64,000 nucleotides of DNA. It comes from Bactrocera neohumeralis (Eukaryota; Arthropoda; Insecta; Diptera; Tephritidae). A program made the position numbers and the translations under genes. The stretch lies in the NCBI RefSeq assembly GCF_024586455.1, contig NC_065921.1, positions 48,258,574 through 48,322,573 on the forward strand, written 5' to 3'. A model generated the notes under the pieces. The model was not told the DNA's origin. It saw nothing but the letters and a program-made list of their open reading frames with translations, and did no database searches. Positions 33,735-45,094 of this stretch are shown here, in pieces (position 1 is the stretch's first letter; every line of letters starts with the position of its first letter).

Positions 33735-36415
33735 GGATGGAGTTGTGTGTAGAAGTTTACGCAAGTGAGGAAAGTTCTCTGACTCAAGCAGCTCACGACT
33801 TCCGGTCCTAGACCAAGTATCCTCTGGGTAGCCTCAGAACATCCGTTTGAAGGCAAGCTTAGGGTTGTGCGCTGGGTTTGGGACTCGCCACGTAATGAAA
33901 AAGTTTTTGATGTCCTCGTTAGAGTAAAGGCTGACATCCCCGCCGTTCACGAAATGCGATGAACGGGATAAGGACTGAATCGAGTAGGTCCTTGTGGCAT
34001 TTATTACAGTGGCGCAAATTCGATGTGGGATTCGTGGGAGAGAGACTCCGTCGCCGAGTACTGTGATTTACCCCGGTGGATGAACGTCTAGCCACAATTC
34101 GCATCAAAGCGAAGTTCTTCAACATATCGCTGATTTGCGCTCCTTCCCCGACGGAAAGAAAGACGATGTGACCAAATATGCCTTCTATGAGCGCTTGGAG
34201 TGCATCTATGAGAGCTGCCCCCGCAACGATGCAAAAATCGTGTTTGGCGACTTAAACGTCAGGGTAGACAAAAAAGGTATCTTTGGCACAACAGTCGATA
34301 AATTCAGCCTCCACGAGGAAACATCCCCAAATGTGTTGAGGCTGATTGACTTCGACGGGGTCCGAAATATGGTTATCTGTAGTATTAGATTCCAGCATAG
34401 AAAAATTCACCAAGCTACCTGGATGTCTCCGGGTCGAAACACCACCAACCAGATCGATCATGTTGTGATAGACGGAAGACACGTCTCCAGTGTTTTAAAC
34501 GTGCGTACGCTCCGAGGTCCTTACATCGACTCGGACCACTATCTTGTTGCAGCCAAGATTCGTACCCGCCTCAGTGCAGCATAAAACCGGACTTCAACTA
34601 ACACAAGGAAGGTTCGACGTCGCAAAGCTGCAATCAAAACAGACAGCCGAACGATTTTCTACTCGGCTTGCACTCCTGCTCTCTGAGAACACTCGTCAAC
34701 AACTCGGTATAAGGGAACTGTGGGAAGGCATTTCAAGCTCCTTACGTACAGCTGCAACCGAAACCATTGGTTTTCGGAAAGTGCAAAAGAACAGCTGGCA
34801 CGATGAGGAGTGCCGTGCCGCAACGGAAAGAAAACAGACTGCCTACCTCGCAACGTTACGATTGACCACATCTACGAAAAAATGCCGCGACTAGCAGAAA
34901 GTTTAAAGACCAGAGCATTCTCCTGTAGAACTCCCATAGGTGATCTGGTAACCCATTCCCAGAGCATACTAAAATTATGGAGGGAACATTTCTCCAGCCT
35001 GCTGAATGGCAGTGGAAGCACAACGCCAGGAGAAGGCGAGCCCGATTTCCCAATCGATGACGGTAGAGCAGACGTTCCATTGCCCGATCATGAAGAAGTT
35101 CAAATAGCAATTACCCGTCTAAAGAACAACAAAGCGGCGGGGGCCGATGGATTGCCGGCCAAGCTATTGAAATACAGCGGCGAAGAACTGATAAGGAGCA
35201 TGCATCAGCTTCTTTGTAAAATACGGTCAGACGGAAGCAGGCCTAACGATTGGAACTTATGTGTGCTCTGCCCAATCCACAAAAAGGGAGACCTCACAAT
35301 CTGCGCCAACTATCGTGGGATAAGCCTCCTCAACATCGCGTGTAAAGTTATATCCAGCGTATTGTGTGAAAGATTAAAGCCCACCGTCAACATACTGATT
35401 GAACCTTGTCAGTGTGGCTTTAGACCTGGCAAATCGATAACCGACCAGCTATTCACCACGCGCCAAATATTGGAAAAGACCCGTGAAAAGAGAATCGACA
35501 CGCCCCATTTCTTCTGCTTTCGGCAGCTCGAAAAGGAGCTGCCTTTATGCCGCGATGTCTGAATTTGGAATCCCTGCAAAACTAATACGGCTATGTAAAC
35601 TGACGTTGAGTAACACCAAAGCTCCCTTAGAATCGGAAAGGACCTCTCCGAACCGTTCAATACGAAAGGATATTTCAGACAAGGAGACTCTCTTTCGTGT
35701 GACCTTTTCAACTTACTTCTGGAGAAAATTGGAGCTGCAAAACTAAACAGAGAAGGTACCATCTTTTATAAGAGTGTACAGCTGCTGGCGTACGCCGATG
35801 ATATTGATATCATTGGCTGCAACACTCGTGCCGTTAGTTCTGCTTTCTCCAGAATGGATAAGGCAGCGAAGAAAATGGGTCTAGTGGTACACGAGGACAA
35901 CACGAAATATCTCCTGTTATCAAACAAACAGTCGTCGCACTCGCGACTAGGCTCCCACGTCACTGTTGACAGTCATAACATTGAAGTCATACATAATTCG
36001 TCTATCTTGGAACCAACATCAACCCCAACAACAACGTCAGACTGAGTAGGCAATTGAGAAGTAAAATCTTCTCGCGACGAACAAAAGCAAAACTCTATAA
36101 GTCACTCATTATTCCCGTCCTGCTATATGGTGCAGAGGCATGAACGATGACAACATCTGATGATTCGACGTTACGAATTTTCGAGAGAAAGGTTCTGCGA
36201 AAGATTTGTGGTTCTTTTGCATTGGCCACGGCGAATATCGCATTCGATGGAACGATGAGCTGAATGAGACATACGACGACATTGACATAGTTCAGTGAAT
36301 GAAAAGCAGCGCCTACGCTGGCTAGGTCATGTCGTCCGAATGGACGAAAACACTCCAGCTCAGAAAGTATTCGACTCTGCTACGGGGGAAGCAGAGGAAG
36401 AGGAAGGCCTCCATG
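33735..36415 (+). mobile_element. RTE-type non-LTR retrotransposon, decayed
   Basis: This is a plus-strand element with an apurinic-type endonuclease followed by reverse transcriptase, the RTE layout. The 5' start is approximate. The 3' end is lost at about 36415, just inside the C-terminal RGRP-like motif, where family D sequence begins. Frames are broken many times. A second, 3'-only piece of the same family is at 22385-22800. Confidence 0.75.
33920..36415 (+). pseudogene. RTE polyprotein remnant (endonuclease + reverse transcriptase)
   Basis: The endonuclease part shows ADIPAVHEMR (about 33930), then at 34135-34584 IVFGDLNVRVDKKGIF, NQIDHVVIDG and the catalytic SDHYLVAAKI. A linker follows. 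Then the RT (34810-35562) carries AITRLKNNKAAGADGLPAKL, NYRGISLLNIACKVIS and QCGFRPGKSITDQLF. After a frameshift near 35510 come SEFGIPAKLIRLCKLTL and the intact box LAYADDIDIIG (YADD codons at about 35791-35802). The C-terminal thumb reads LYKSLIIPVLLYGAEA, followed by a stop. At least six frame changes or stops are present, so it is not functional. Confidence 0.8.
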
Positions 36416-36650
36416 GGGTGAATATGGGAGGTATGTTATGTAGTTTCCGAATTGTCCGATTCCGACAAATGAACAATAGAATATCAAAATGCTCCTTTGT
36501 AATACATTTTACGAAGAAATTTTTACAATCCCTAAAAATAAAACTTTGCCTCAAAGACCGCTGTTTCGAAATCGGTTTTAGATCCATATTCCCTTAGGCA
36601 AAGTTGTTCAGAATGATCCGTGACACATTTCTGCATACGCGATTTCTAAT
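36416..36650 (+). repeat. family D repeat, right half only
   Basis: This matches 50580-50830 in the same orientation. Shared phrases include CCGACAAATGAACAATAGAA, ATTTTTACAATCC, AAACTTTGCCT, CGCTGTTTCGAAA and GTTCAGAATGATCCGT. Only one arm of the element is present. Confidence 0.6.
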
Positions 36651-36680
36651 GTATGTACATACATACATACATACATGCGA
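36650..36680. repeat. (TACA)n microsatellite
   Basis: A run of TGTACATACATACATACATA type lies inside the right part of the composite island. Confidence 0.75.
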
Positions 36681-36751
36681 TTATCGGTTTTAGAGCAAAA
36701 ACTGAAACTTCTGAAAAAAATCAACTTGGAAAATAACGCCCTAATGTACAT

Positions 36752-38210
36752 ATACATACATGAATGCTTGTACTGATACATACATACATAATATGTATAT
36801 GACTTATGTATAATGACAAAGCGAAAGGTGGCAATTTTGGTATGCATTCATGCCATGTACTAGGGCTCGTAGAATAGGTTTCTCCTCCCTCTGCTCTCCT
36901 GTTGCTATTATTTTTGTGTTTTTGCGGTTATGTCTGTGAGTTGCTGTCCTTGCTAGTTTCGCCGGTGCAGTTGTTGATCTGCCGCATGGCAACATACTGA
37001 CACGTGTCGCTTTCCTAAAAGAATGGCGGCAGCGACTATTGCGGTCGCAGCAGAGGCTTAATTTTCAAAGCTTTTTCTCTTATTTCTGTTCTTGAATATG
37101 AAACAATACTGTTGTTATTGTTGCCGTTAATGGAATTCAATTAAAACTGAGTATGACAACAGGTGTTGCTGATGGCTTCAATGGCTGAGCAACAAATTAC
37201 TTTACAAATTTCAAACGCCTACACATACAAATACACATACGTATAAGCTCGTGCATAGGGATATGTGTTATATATACGCCTTTTATTTATGTACATATAT
37301 CCAATTGACTATTGAACAATTAAACTAAAAGACGGAAACCTAACAGTACCATATATATACATACATGGCTGACCTATCTATTTGCTGTCGTTTGGATGAA
37401 TCGTTGCTCCAAATCGTTACTTGTAAATATCAAGAATGTGAATCATAGTTTCATCTATAAACCTCTAAATGTAGCCATTAAGAAGTAAAAAACACATAAA
37501 TACGCCCGTAAAAACATAAACGGCACAAGACGATGTTGGTACTTAAAACACTGGTCTCTAAATACTTGAAATTCTACCCAAATTAGAATAACAAGTTACT
37601 TCTTTGCTCTACACCTTTAACCCCATATACATATGTATTATATAGTACATTTCTGTTTTGAATTGTTTAACTTATACGCGTCTAATGTTATTTATTTATA
37701 AGACCAATATTTTTGTGAGTTTATGTTTTCTATTCTACGTCATAATGATTACGTCAGTTGCAGAATATTTCCCTGTCGATTGACCTGTTCCTACGAGTTT
37801 TAAACTACAAATTATTATTTTTTTTTTGTTTTCATTTAAATTACACTCTCTGTTCCTTTCTACAATTTTAAACAATTCAATCACGCAAGAGTGACGTTCT
37901 CAAAACGCCCTATTGTGTGAGTAACCGAAAGCAACCGTAGACCAAAATATACATTATGAGTGGTTATCGGCTATCAACTTCAGGCAACTGACAAAACTTA
38001 TCACAATTAGTATTCTGCGAATACATTGAAAAACTTTACGGAAAATATCTACTATCTATTTACTTGCATACTTTTCGTTGTGGAATATTTTTGTAAGATT
38101 TGGCAGTATTTATTGATGTGTTTAAAATGTACAATTACATGCTCCAATAACACAACACTGTATGCATTTAAAATTTAAAAGTATATTTATACATATTTCA
38201 AGTATACGCT
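36752..38210. other. non-coding, no recognised gene
   Basis: There is no supportable gene. TATATACATACATG-type tracts lie near 37350-37370. The rest looks like unique AT-rich DNA. Confidence 0.4.
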
Positions 38211-38214
38211 GAAG

Positions 38215-38340
38215 AAAAGTCCTACATTGCTCCAGTGATTCCGGCCTTCCTCGTAGATGAAACCAATCCTTTTCGTAGATGGGCGTAATCGGACTACTGG
38301 TACGCCAAAAAAACGACTTAAGGATCGATAAATCAATAGC
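38215..38340 (+). mobile_element. family A repeat fragment (A4, left part)
   Basis: The phrase CGTAGATGGGCGTAATCGGA and the following ACTACTGGTACGCC match the interior of family A (A2 near 26455, A3 near 54405). The mariner copy then begins abruptly. The matching right part resumes at about 39535. Confidence 0.45.
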
Positions 38341-39491
38341 TGAAAGCGCGTAGTTCTAGTTTTATTCGTCGCATCGGGTCATGCTATATCTTTTTGGAAA
38401 GCACATTTCATTTCATAACACGTGTTTGATTGATTGTCGTTTCTTTTAAGTCGTTCGTGAGTTATAGCGTACAGTACTACTACGATAAAGGCAAAAATGC
38501 ATCTCAAGTCGCCAATAAAATTTGTAGTTTATGAACCCGATACAGTTTCCATTGTAGAGGTGGTCGAAGATGCGCCACGCTCCGGAAGGCCTGTCGTCGA
38601 AAATTGCAATAAAATCGCTGAATTGGTCGAAAGAGACCGGCATAGTAGTAGCCGTAGCATCGGTAAAGAGCTGGGCATGAGTCATCAAACCGTTATAAAC
38701 CATTTGAAGAAGCTTGGAGTCACTAAGAAGCTCGATGTATGGCTGCCACACGAATTGACGCAAAAAAACATCTTTGACCGTATCGGCGCATGCGAATCGC
38801 TTCTAAATCGCAACAAAATCGACCCGTTTTTGAAGCGTATGGTGACTGGCGATGAAAAGTGGGTCACTTACGATAACGTAAGGCGCAAACGGTCGTGGTC
38901 GAAAAGCGGTGAAGCGGCCCAGACGGTAGCCAAGCCTGGATGGACGGTCAGGAAGGTTCTTCTGTGTGTTTGGTGGGATTGGCAGACAATAATCCACTAT
39001 GAGCTGCTCCCCTATGGCCAAACGCTCAATTCGGACCTGTACTGCCAACAACTGGACCGCTTGAAGTTAGCACTCATGCAGAAGAGGCCATCTTTGATCA
39101 ACAGAGACCGAATTGTCTTCCATCAGGACAACGCCAGGCCACACACATCTTTAGTGACGTGCCAGAAGCTCCGGGAGCTCGGATGGGAGGTTCTTTTGCA
39201 TCCACCGTATAGTCCGGATCTCACACCAAGTGCTTACCACCTGTTTCTGTCCATGGCGAACGCGCTTGGTAGTCTGAAGTTGGCCACAAGAGAGTCCTGA
39301 GAAAATTGGCTCTTCGAGTTTTTTGCCAATAGGGAAGCGAGCTTCTATGAGAGGGGCATTATGAAGTTGGCATCTCGTTGGGAACGCGTCATCGGACAAA
39401 ACGGCGCATATTTGACTTGAATCGCATTATTGTAACCAATTTAATGAACAATTGAATATTCAATAAAAGTACCGCAAGACTTTTTTGACAA
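38341..39491 (+). mobile_element. near full-length mariner, lacking its 5' terminal repeat
   Basis: This 1.15-kb element belongs to the TTGTCAAAAAAGTC family. Its 3' terminal repeat is present (TACCGCAAGACTTTTTTGAC at about 39470-39489). At the 5' side the sequence begins inside the leader (CTGAAAGCGCGTAGTTC), so the first ~35 bp including the terminal repeat are missing. It sits inside a family A repeat. It is the only copy here with the full catalytic domain. It shows what the short copies at 4787-5312 and 56623-59201 derive from. Confidence 0.85.
38497..39420 (+). pseudogene. mariner transposase, catalytically inactive with one nonsense codon
   Basis: The frame opens at ATG 38497 and runs 267 codons to a TGA at 39298-39300, then continues in the same frame for 39 codons (ENWLFEFFANREASFYERG) to TGA at 39418. 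The internal TGA therefore truncates the protein. The first helix-turn-helix is shortened because about a dozen residues are missing after PDTVSI. The second (SIGKELGMSHQTVINHL) is intact. D,D(34)D shows D119 (VTGDEKW) and D211 (FHQDNARPH), but position 246 is Ala (PSAYHLF) where Asp is required. The spacing of 34 residues is exact, so this is a clear active-site loss. Confidence 0.85.
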
Positions 39492-39534
39492 TCAATATAT
39501 ACGGTAGATACATTAAATTTTTCCCCTTAATTTG

Positions 39535-40135
39535 TTTGATAGGGCGTTAATAAAGCCGCGGTCAAAATTTGACAACGGGCCGGGAACCGCACACATATCT
39601 CGAGACCCGCCCGACCGATTTCAACCAAATTTGGTAGGTGTATTCCTCGAACATTTTTATGTAACAGTGCGAAAATGTGTGAAATCGGTCCACAGCCACG
39701 CCTACTTCCCATATAAATCTTTATATTCCAAATGATTGTTTTCTTTCGAGTGTTCAAATCAAGAAGCAATTGTTATAATGGGATAAAACTTTGCATGGAT
39801 AATGCCTTTAGGGTGTGACACACTATGAACAAATACTGTAAGAATTCAATAAAAACCCCTAGGTACCGAATATTTGAACCCCGGTTTTTACCCAAAATAA
39901 TAGTCAATGTGTCAGATTTATAATTTAAATTCAGAGAAAACCCTTTCTTGATAATATTACGACAGTATGCTATAAATGGCTTGAATGGGGTCAATACTTT
40001 TTGTAGCCATGTACCTATTATAATTTCGAACTTCCGTTCCGAATTATCTTGTAAAATTGAGAGAGTGTGTTTTTCTTATAACAGCGAATATACTTATGCT
40101 TAGAATGAATAAAATCGGGTGAAAACTCGACTAAA
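39535..40135 (+). mobile_element. family A repeat fragment (A4, right part)
   Basis: Interior blocks match A2 26900-27330 in order: CAAATCAAGAAGCAATTG, CTAGGTACCGAATATTTGAA, GTCAATGTGTCAGAT. CCACGCCTACTTCCCATATA also fits. The 5' core and 3' hairpin are absent. With 38215-38340 it forms one repeat split by the mariner. Confidence 0.55.
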
Positions 40136-40450
40136 AACTGTGCTTTTTTTTGTTGTTTAAATTAAGTAAACTGGAGTAGACTTTATACTATAACTGATTA
40201 GAATTGGCATCAGATTAAAATCTTGGACCAACGGTTTCCCTTGAACGCCTTTGTCAAATTTTTCTAAGGTTTGGACTTTTGTTTTCTAGGATAAAGAATT
40301 TTTTTACGACTATTTCTACTTTTAAGCAAATATTCCTAAACACACAGCAAGTAGCCTAAAATTAGATTTATTTACCACAAACAGAAAATCAGCTTGATTG
40401 AACAAAAGAAAAAAAGCAGTCAAAATTTCGAATTTTCGATTCCAATTTTA
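40136..40450. other. non-coding spacer
   Basis: I see nothing in this stretch. Confidence 0.4.
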
Positions 40451-40575
40451 GAATCTATATATATAAAAGAAAGTCGTGTTAGTTACACCCTTTATAACTC
40501 AAGAACGGCTGAACCGATTTGGCTGAAAATTGGTGCGGAGGTAGCTTAGAACCGAGGTAAGGACATAGGATACAT
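40451..40575 (+). mobile_element. Helitron-like 5' terminal fragment
   Basis: The segment begins CTATATATATAAAAGAAAGT, then CGTGTTAGTTACACC and TAACTCAAGAACGGCTGAAC, then CGATTTGGCTGAAAATTGG. From memory this phrase series is typical of the 5' region of insect Helitrons. No Rep/helicase sequence follows, and a family B copy starts at 40785. The class assignment rests on recognition of that motif only. Confidence 0.45.
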
Positions 40576-40784
40576 TTTGTAAATACAAAAATTATATTTA
40601 AAATCATAAGCATTTGTTCAAAATTTTATTATTATATTATATTATTTTTTTTTAGTAATTCAAAAATGGAAAGAAATAAGTAAAAATTTGCATACATGCT
40701 TATAATATGAGTTATGCTGATTTTGAATCTGAACCAGCCAGTTTTTTTAGGTCGAACTGGTCAGATATATTTAATATCACAACA

Positions 40785-41320
40785 AACAAGAAAAAACGTT
40801 AACTTCGGCTGCACCGAAGCTAATATACCCTTCACAGGTGCATTTCTTTTAGTAACTATGTGTTCAGTTTGTATGGAAGCTATACGCTATAGTAATCCGA
40901 TCTGAACAATTTTTTCGGAGATTATATTATTACCTTAAGCAGTAAACCATGTCAAATTTCGTGAAGATATATCGTCAAATGAGAAAGTTTCCCATGCAAG
41001 CATTTGATTCCGATCATTCAGTTTGTATATCAGCTATATGCCATAGTTAACCGATCTGAACAATTTCTTCGAAAATTACATAGTTGCCTTAGAAAATAAT
41101 CTATACCAAATTAGGCGAAGATACCACGTCTAAAGATTTCCATACCAGCACTGGATTCCGATCGTTCAATTTGTATGGTAGCTATATGCTATAGTTAACC
41201 GATCTGAACAATTTCTTCGGAGATTACATTGTTGCCTTTGAAAATAATCTATACCAAATTTCGTAATAAGATACATTGTCAAATGTGAAAGTTTTCCATA
41301 CATGAAAATTAATTAAAACT
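40785..41320 (-). mobile_element. family B repeat (copy B5, reverse)
   Basis: The sequence starts at the element's 3' end: AACAAGAAAAAACGTTAACT, then the hairpin at 40803-40819 and TATACCCTTCACAGGTGCAT, matching the reverse complement of B1. The body has three successive units containing CCGATCTGAACAATTT and TGTATGG-AGCTATA. The 5' part with the (GTCY)n core is missing. It ends where an irritans-type mariner fragment begins. Confidence 0.75.
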
Positions 41321-41324
41321 GGCT

Positions 41325-41485
41325 TAGTAATCATTCGATGAATAATATACCACGTGCATCCCAAAAGACTGATGCCACAACCTTGCCAGCCGATTTTTTT
41401 TGTCTTTCCACGCTTGAGAACGGTTTCATTATATGCCGTCCACTAGACTGACTATCGATTGGACTCGGTTGATTTCACTGGTGCA
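41325..41485 (-). pseudogene. mariner transposase fragment, irritans-like
   Basis: On the minus strand one frame reads KKSAGKVVASVFWDARGIL, the segment between the first and second catalytic aspartates in irritans-subfamily mariners (SAGKVMASVFWDA-type). Upstream pieces in other frames match the preceding basic stretch. No termini are seen. It is a relic abutting family B copy B5. Confidence 0.65.
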
Positions 41486-44400
41486 CAGCCTAAATTCAAC
41501 AGTTTTTTCCCACAACAACCAATGCTTTATTAACGCACAAAATGATTTTTGATTTATTTTTTTGTAAAGTAACACAAGTTGGTTCACCAAAAATGATATA
41601 TCTCCTTAACTAATAGTCATAATATAAATAATAGAAATCATATAGATGGTATTAGTAGTACTACCAACGTAACAGCAACAGGAAAACGTGGACGGGTGCT
41701 TTAGTATTTAATAATGCAAACTAACATTCTAATTTAAGAGCGTTGACTGTATTAATAAAAAATATAACATTAGTACATTATGAATAAACGTAAACAATAC
41801 ATAAAATTTTATTATTTTTCAAATCAATCTTGCTAGAACTATTTTGTTTGGTGTAGGGTAATATTTAAAGTTTGTTATCGAAATTACAAAATAAGTAATA
41901 TAAAAACTTAAAAGCCGCCATAGTGCTCGTAATAAACGTCAGTTCCATATTTTCTTGAAAACGTTCTAAAATATTCTTAGTTCAAAATGTACGGGTAACA
42001 GGTGTTGTCATCTGTATATAGTTAAGCAATTCATTCAATTACTTTTAAAATACGCTTTGTTTGGATAAGTATGATGCTTCTCATTCATGATAAAATTCGA
42101 AGCAGTGAGCGAATCTGGAAGTAAATACCAATAGCGGCCATTAAGATATTCACATTGCCAGTATTTTTTTCTGCAAAAACAAATTCACACTCAATTTTGG
42201 ATCGAAAAATCTGCAAACTAAATAAATTGTATTAAACGAGCAATTGAAATGCGACAGCAAGCACATATCCAGTTCTCTGCACAGAACCGTTGGGAAGCTC
42301 ATATGCTATCTCGCTCATATGCGTACTCGAAATGCGCTGGTCTTGCTCCCAGAATGTCTGCCAGTGAATTGGCCAGCAGCATAAATAGACGATATTTATG
42401 CGCCTGGAACAACATTAAAAACTTGCTTTCCTTGACTGCAGCGGCCGCAAGGAAGGGGCCGGCAGATGGTACAATAATATCGGTGTCTGTAGCAGCTGCC
42501 CCTTTGCCAAGGATAATTCACAAATTTCAGAATATTTGATGAAGTGCTGATGCTCGGAGTGTGTGTCCAACTGGATGTGCCTATATTGGGAATTGGAACT
42601 TTTGTTGGTCTGTTGAACATAATTAGATGTACTAATCTTCAATACTTCACGAAGAAAGTGCTAGCAATTTATAGCTATAAACTTATAAAGGCATTTTTTA
42701 CAAAAAGTGTCAATATCACATTCATCAATACTTTCATAGAAAATAAGCAGTCAGCGACAGTTTTGTGTAAAAAAGGATGCCAAACTGTGGCGTTGAGTGC
42801 AGTTTAGGTCCTAGTTGAAGTGTGCTTCAAAGTGGACTGCACTGGACTCGAGTGTGGTGATTTGCCTGCAATTGAAATGACGCACATTTGTGTCGCAACG
42901 CACAGAAAGAAATATTTCAGCTAAATATAAGTACACACAGAACTGTAACAAAACTAAAAAGGAGAAGAGAAACAATGATAAGTATACCCAGCGAGTGGAC
43001 AACTGTCTCAAGTGGACAATTAGTATAAGAACGTTCATTTCATGCGATCACAGTCGATCTCACTCGTGAAAGCTTAATGTTAGGTTGGGATACTTTTAAA
43101 TACTTTACAATATGCCAGAAATTTTTCAAAAATTGTTTTATATATCCAAAAATGGGTTAAAATATATTTTCAATTCCTCACACTTATTCTCACGTTCGAA
43201 ATATATTAATTTTGATTCAATCATGGTGACCATTAACTCTTTATATTTTTTTCAAGTCATAGCAATTCATTTTGTTCTGCAGATACTCGTACCATTGTAC
43301 ATAGGTCCTCAATTGATATTCCGAAGTGGAACACAGAGAACGGGTGCTAGCGAAAATACCAGTTGAGCACTGCTTTCTACTCCACCTTTTTTTATTGCCA
43401 ATCAAGTCAACGAGTGGCTCTATAAAAAATCATTTTTCAAATTCAAAATATCTATGTATTTACACACGTTGCTAAGAGCACTTGACACAACTTGTATATT
43501 CGAGATGTTAAGAGCCTTTGCTATCTATCAAATTCTCTCACAACGGTTTTCAATCGATTTTTTTTTGTTTTCAAGAAGTGGATACACAATTTGAAGTCTT
43601 GATTTTAAATGAACGCTTTATCATCTCAATCCTAACGAAATTTTGAGTCAAAAACACTAACCTGAAAAAAGTACGATAAGAAATCCAGATCCTAAATTGT
43701 GCTTTGAGAGTGTCTCAAGTGTGAAAGTATGGTTTATCATACTTCTTATTTTCTGCAAGCACAACTGCTCTTTCTTTCTCTCAAAGTGAGTTAAAGGATA
43801 CGAATATAGTACATATTTAATGATTCCTCATTTAAAGTATGGAAATCACGCATAGATATGTATACATGATATATCCATATTTTTCTAAACATTTTCTTTG
43901 AGCTACGGTAACAGGTGATAACGCCAGGTCGACTTCTCTTAACACAAAAGAGGAATGGTGCATATTGAGGGCAAAGACTTTTTCAACAAAAATCACAGCG
44001 GAATTTGTTTTCGCTTAAGTTTTCAAAGCGTACAAGCTATGAACAAAACATGTTAATATGCATGTATGTATGTCTATGTATGTATATGTAGTCCCATGTA
44101 CATATGAATATGCATGTATTTAAATGGCTTTGTTTTGTTTGGCCTGAATCGTGGCATGTGTTTTTGGCATTTTTGGCGAATTTTCATTCGCTTTTCCAAT
44201 TTTCAGAAGGTTTGCTGCTCGGCTTCCCCACCGTGTATTGTTTGCTTATTTCGTTGGAACATATTTCGTGATTACTTGGTTTTCTTTTCAGTACTTCCAT
44301 AACTTAGCCACCGAAACTATTGTGCTATCATACATTTATACATATACTATTTGTGTGTGTATGAGCTTACAAACAAGCAATTTGCTAACATATGCATGTA

Positions 44401-44593
44401 CGTATGTATAAACTTGTTGTGCTTTGTTATTATTTTCCTCTATAGTCGCGTAAGCTCTGCTGTGAAAATTTCCGCGCTCACCAGCTAAATGTCAGCTGAC
44501 ATTTGCAGATAAGAAATTTTTAACGTGTTTTCGGTTAGCTTCCATTTTTCCACTCAACAACCCTCAACACGACTGCACATGCACACTAAAGTG
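41486..44593. other. non-coding, no recognised gene
   Basis: There is no supportable gene. The frame at 42249-42539 is open on both strands and has no domain. Microsatellite ATGTATGTATGTC and similar lie near 44060-44115. Confidence 0.4.
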
Positions 44594-45094
44594 CTGAACA
44601 CATAGAGCGCGACCGACAGTAAACTGTAATTGGCGTAGTGAATCCTTCTACATGAACATTTGTAAGAAGGCAGCGACATAACAATGGCCGGCATGTACAC
44701 AAGAAAAGACAGCTGTCCATTTTGCATGAACAAAATTTCACTTCAATGAAATTTTAATATTTTGTTCAAAGTGAAATTTTTTATGCAAAAAATAGGTTAA
44801 TAGGTAAATTTATATGTTTAAATTATAAATTGTTATTACAAATAATATAACAGAGCTATTTTATGCTTTTATTTGTAATATAACGTCAGGCTTTGAGTAA
44901 TTTTACATATTACATATTAGTGACATCACTCCCCTCTACTGTCAACTCTACTGTCGTCGGCGTTAGCGAGACCGACAACTGACGGCCTGCAGTCGTGTAG
45001 TCGTGTAGCTGTCTAAATAATTGTGTCCATAAGAACGTGTGTATTTTAATATTTGACAGATGTCGCTTGCAGTCTGTCGCGCTCTATGTGTTCA
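44590..45094 (-). mobile_element. family C element, copy 2, with terminal inverted repeats
   Basis: The left end reads TGAACACATAGAGCGCGACC. The right end, reverse-complemented, reads TGAACACATAGAGCGCGACA. These ~19-bp inverted termini bound about 500 bp. The left 280 bp match family C copy 1 (28349-28670) in inverted orientation. The rest (44880-45075) has no match there. I could not find a convincing target-site duplication. It encodes no protein and is probably a non-autonomous DNA transposon of unknown superfamily. Confidence 0.6.

Larger units (their letters stand above)
30432..36743. mobile_element. possible TAGGG-ended DNA transposon carrying nested insertions
   Basis: The left end reads TAGGGTGCCCGTTTTTCC, then CAAATTGATTTG and TTTTTGCAGAAG. 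The right end, reverse-complemented, reads TAGGGCGTTATTTTCC, then AAGTTGATTTTTTTCAGAAG. The shared blocks are in the same order over about 40 bp. Both ends abut ATGTACAT (30424-30431 and 36744-36751), which could be an 8-bp target-site duplication. That motif is very common in this DNA, so the evidence is weak. If real, the element holds a LOA-like element, an RTE element and a family D piece. I found no transposase of its own. Confidence 0.35.

Noticed and set aside
34135..36045. Endonuclease and RT-like frames as a host gene
   Set aside because: Motif order (SDH endonuclease, then YADD RT, then RGRP end) and multiple frame breaks show a decayed RTE retrotransposon.
42249..42539. 96-codon plus-strand frame
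   Set aside because: The minus strand is open over the same DNA, and no family resemblance was seen.
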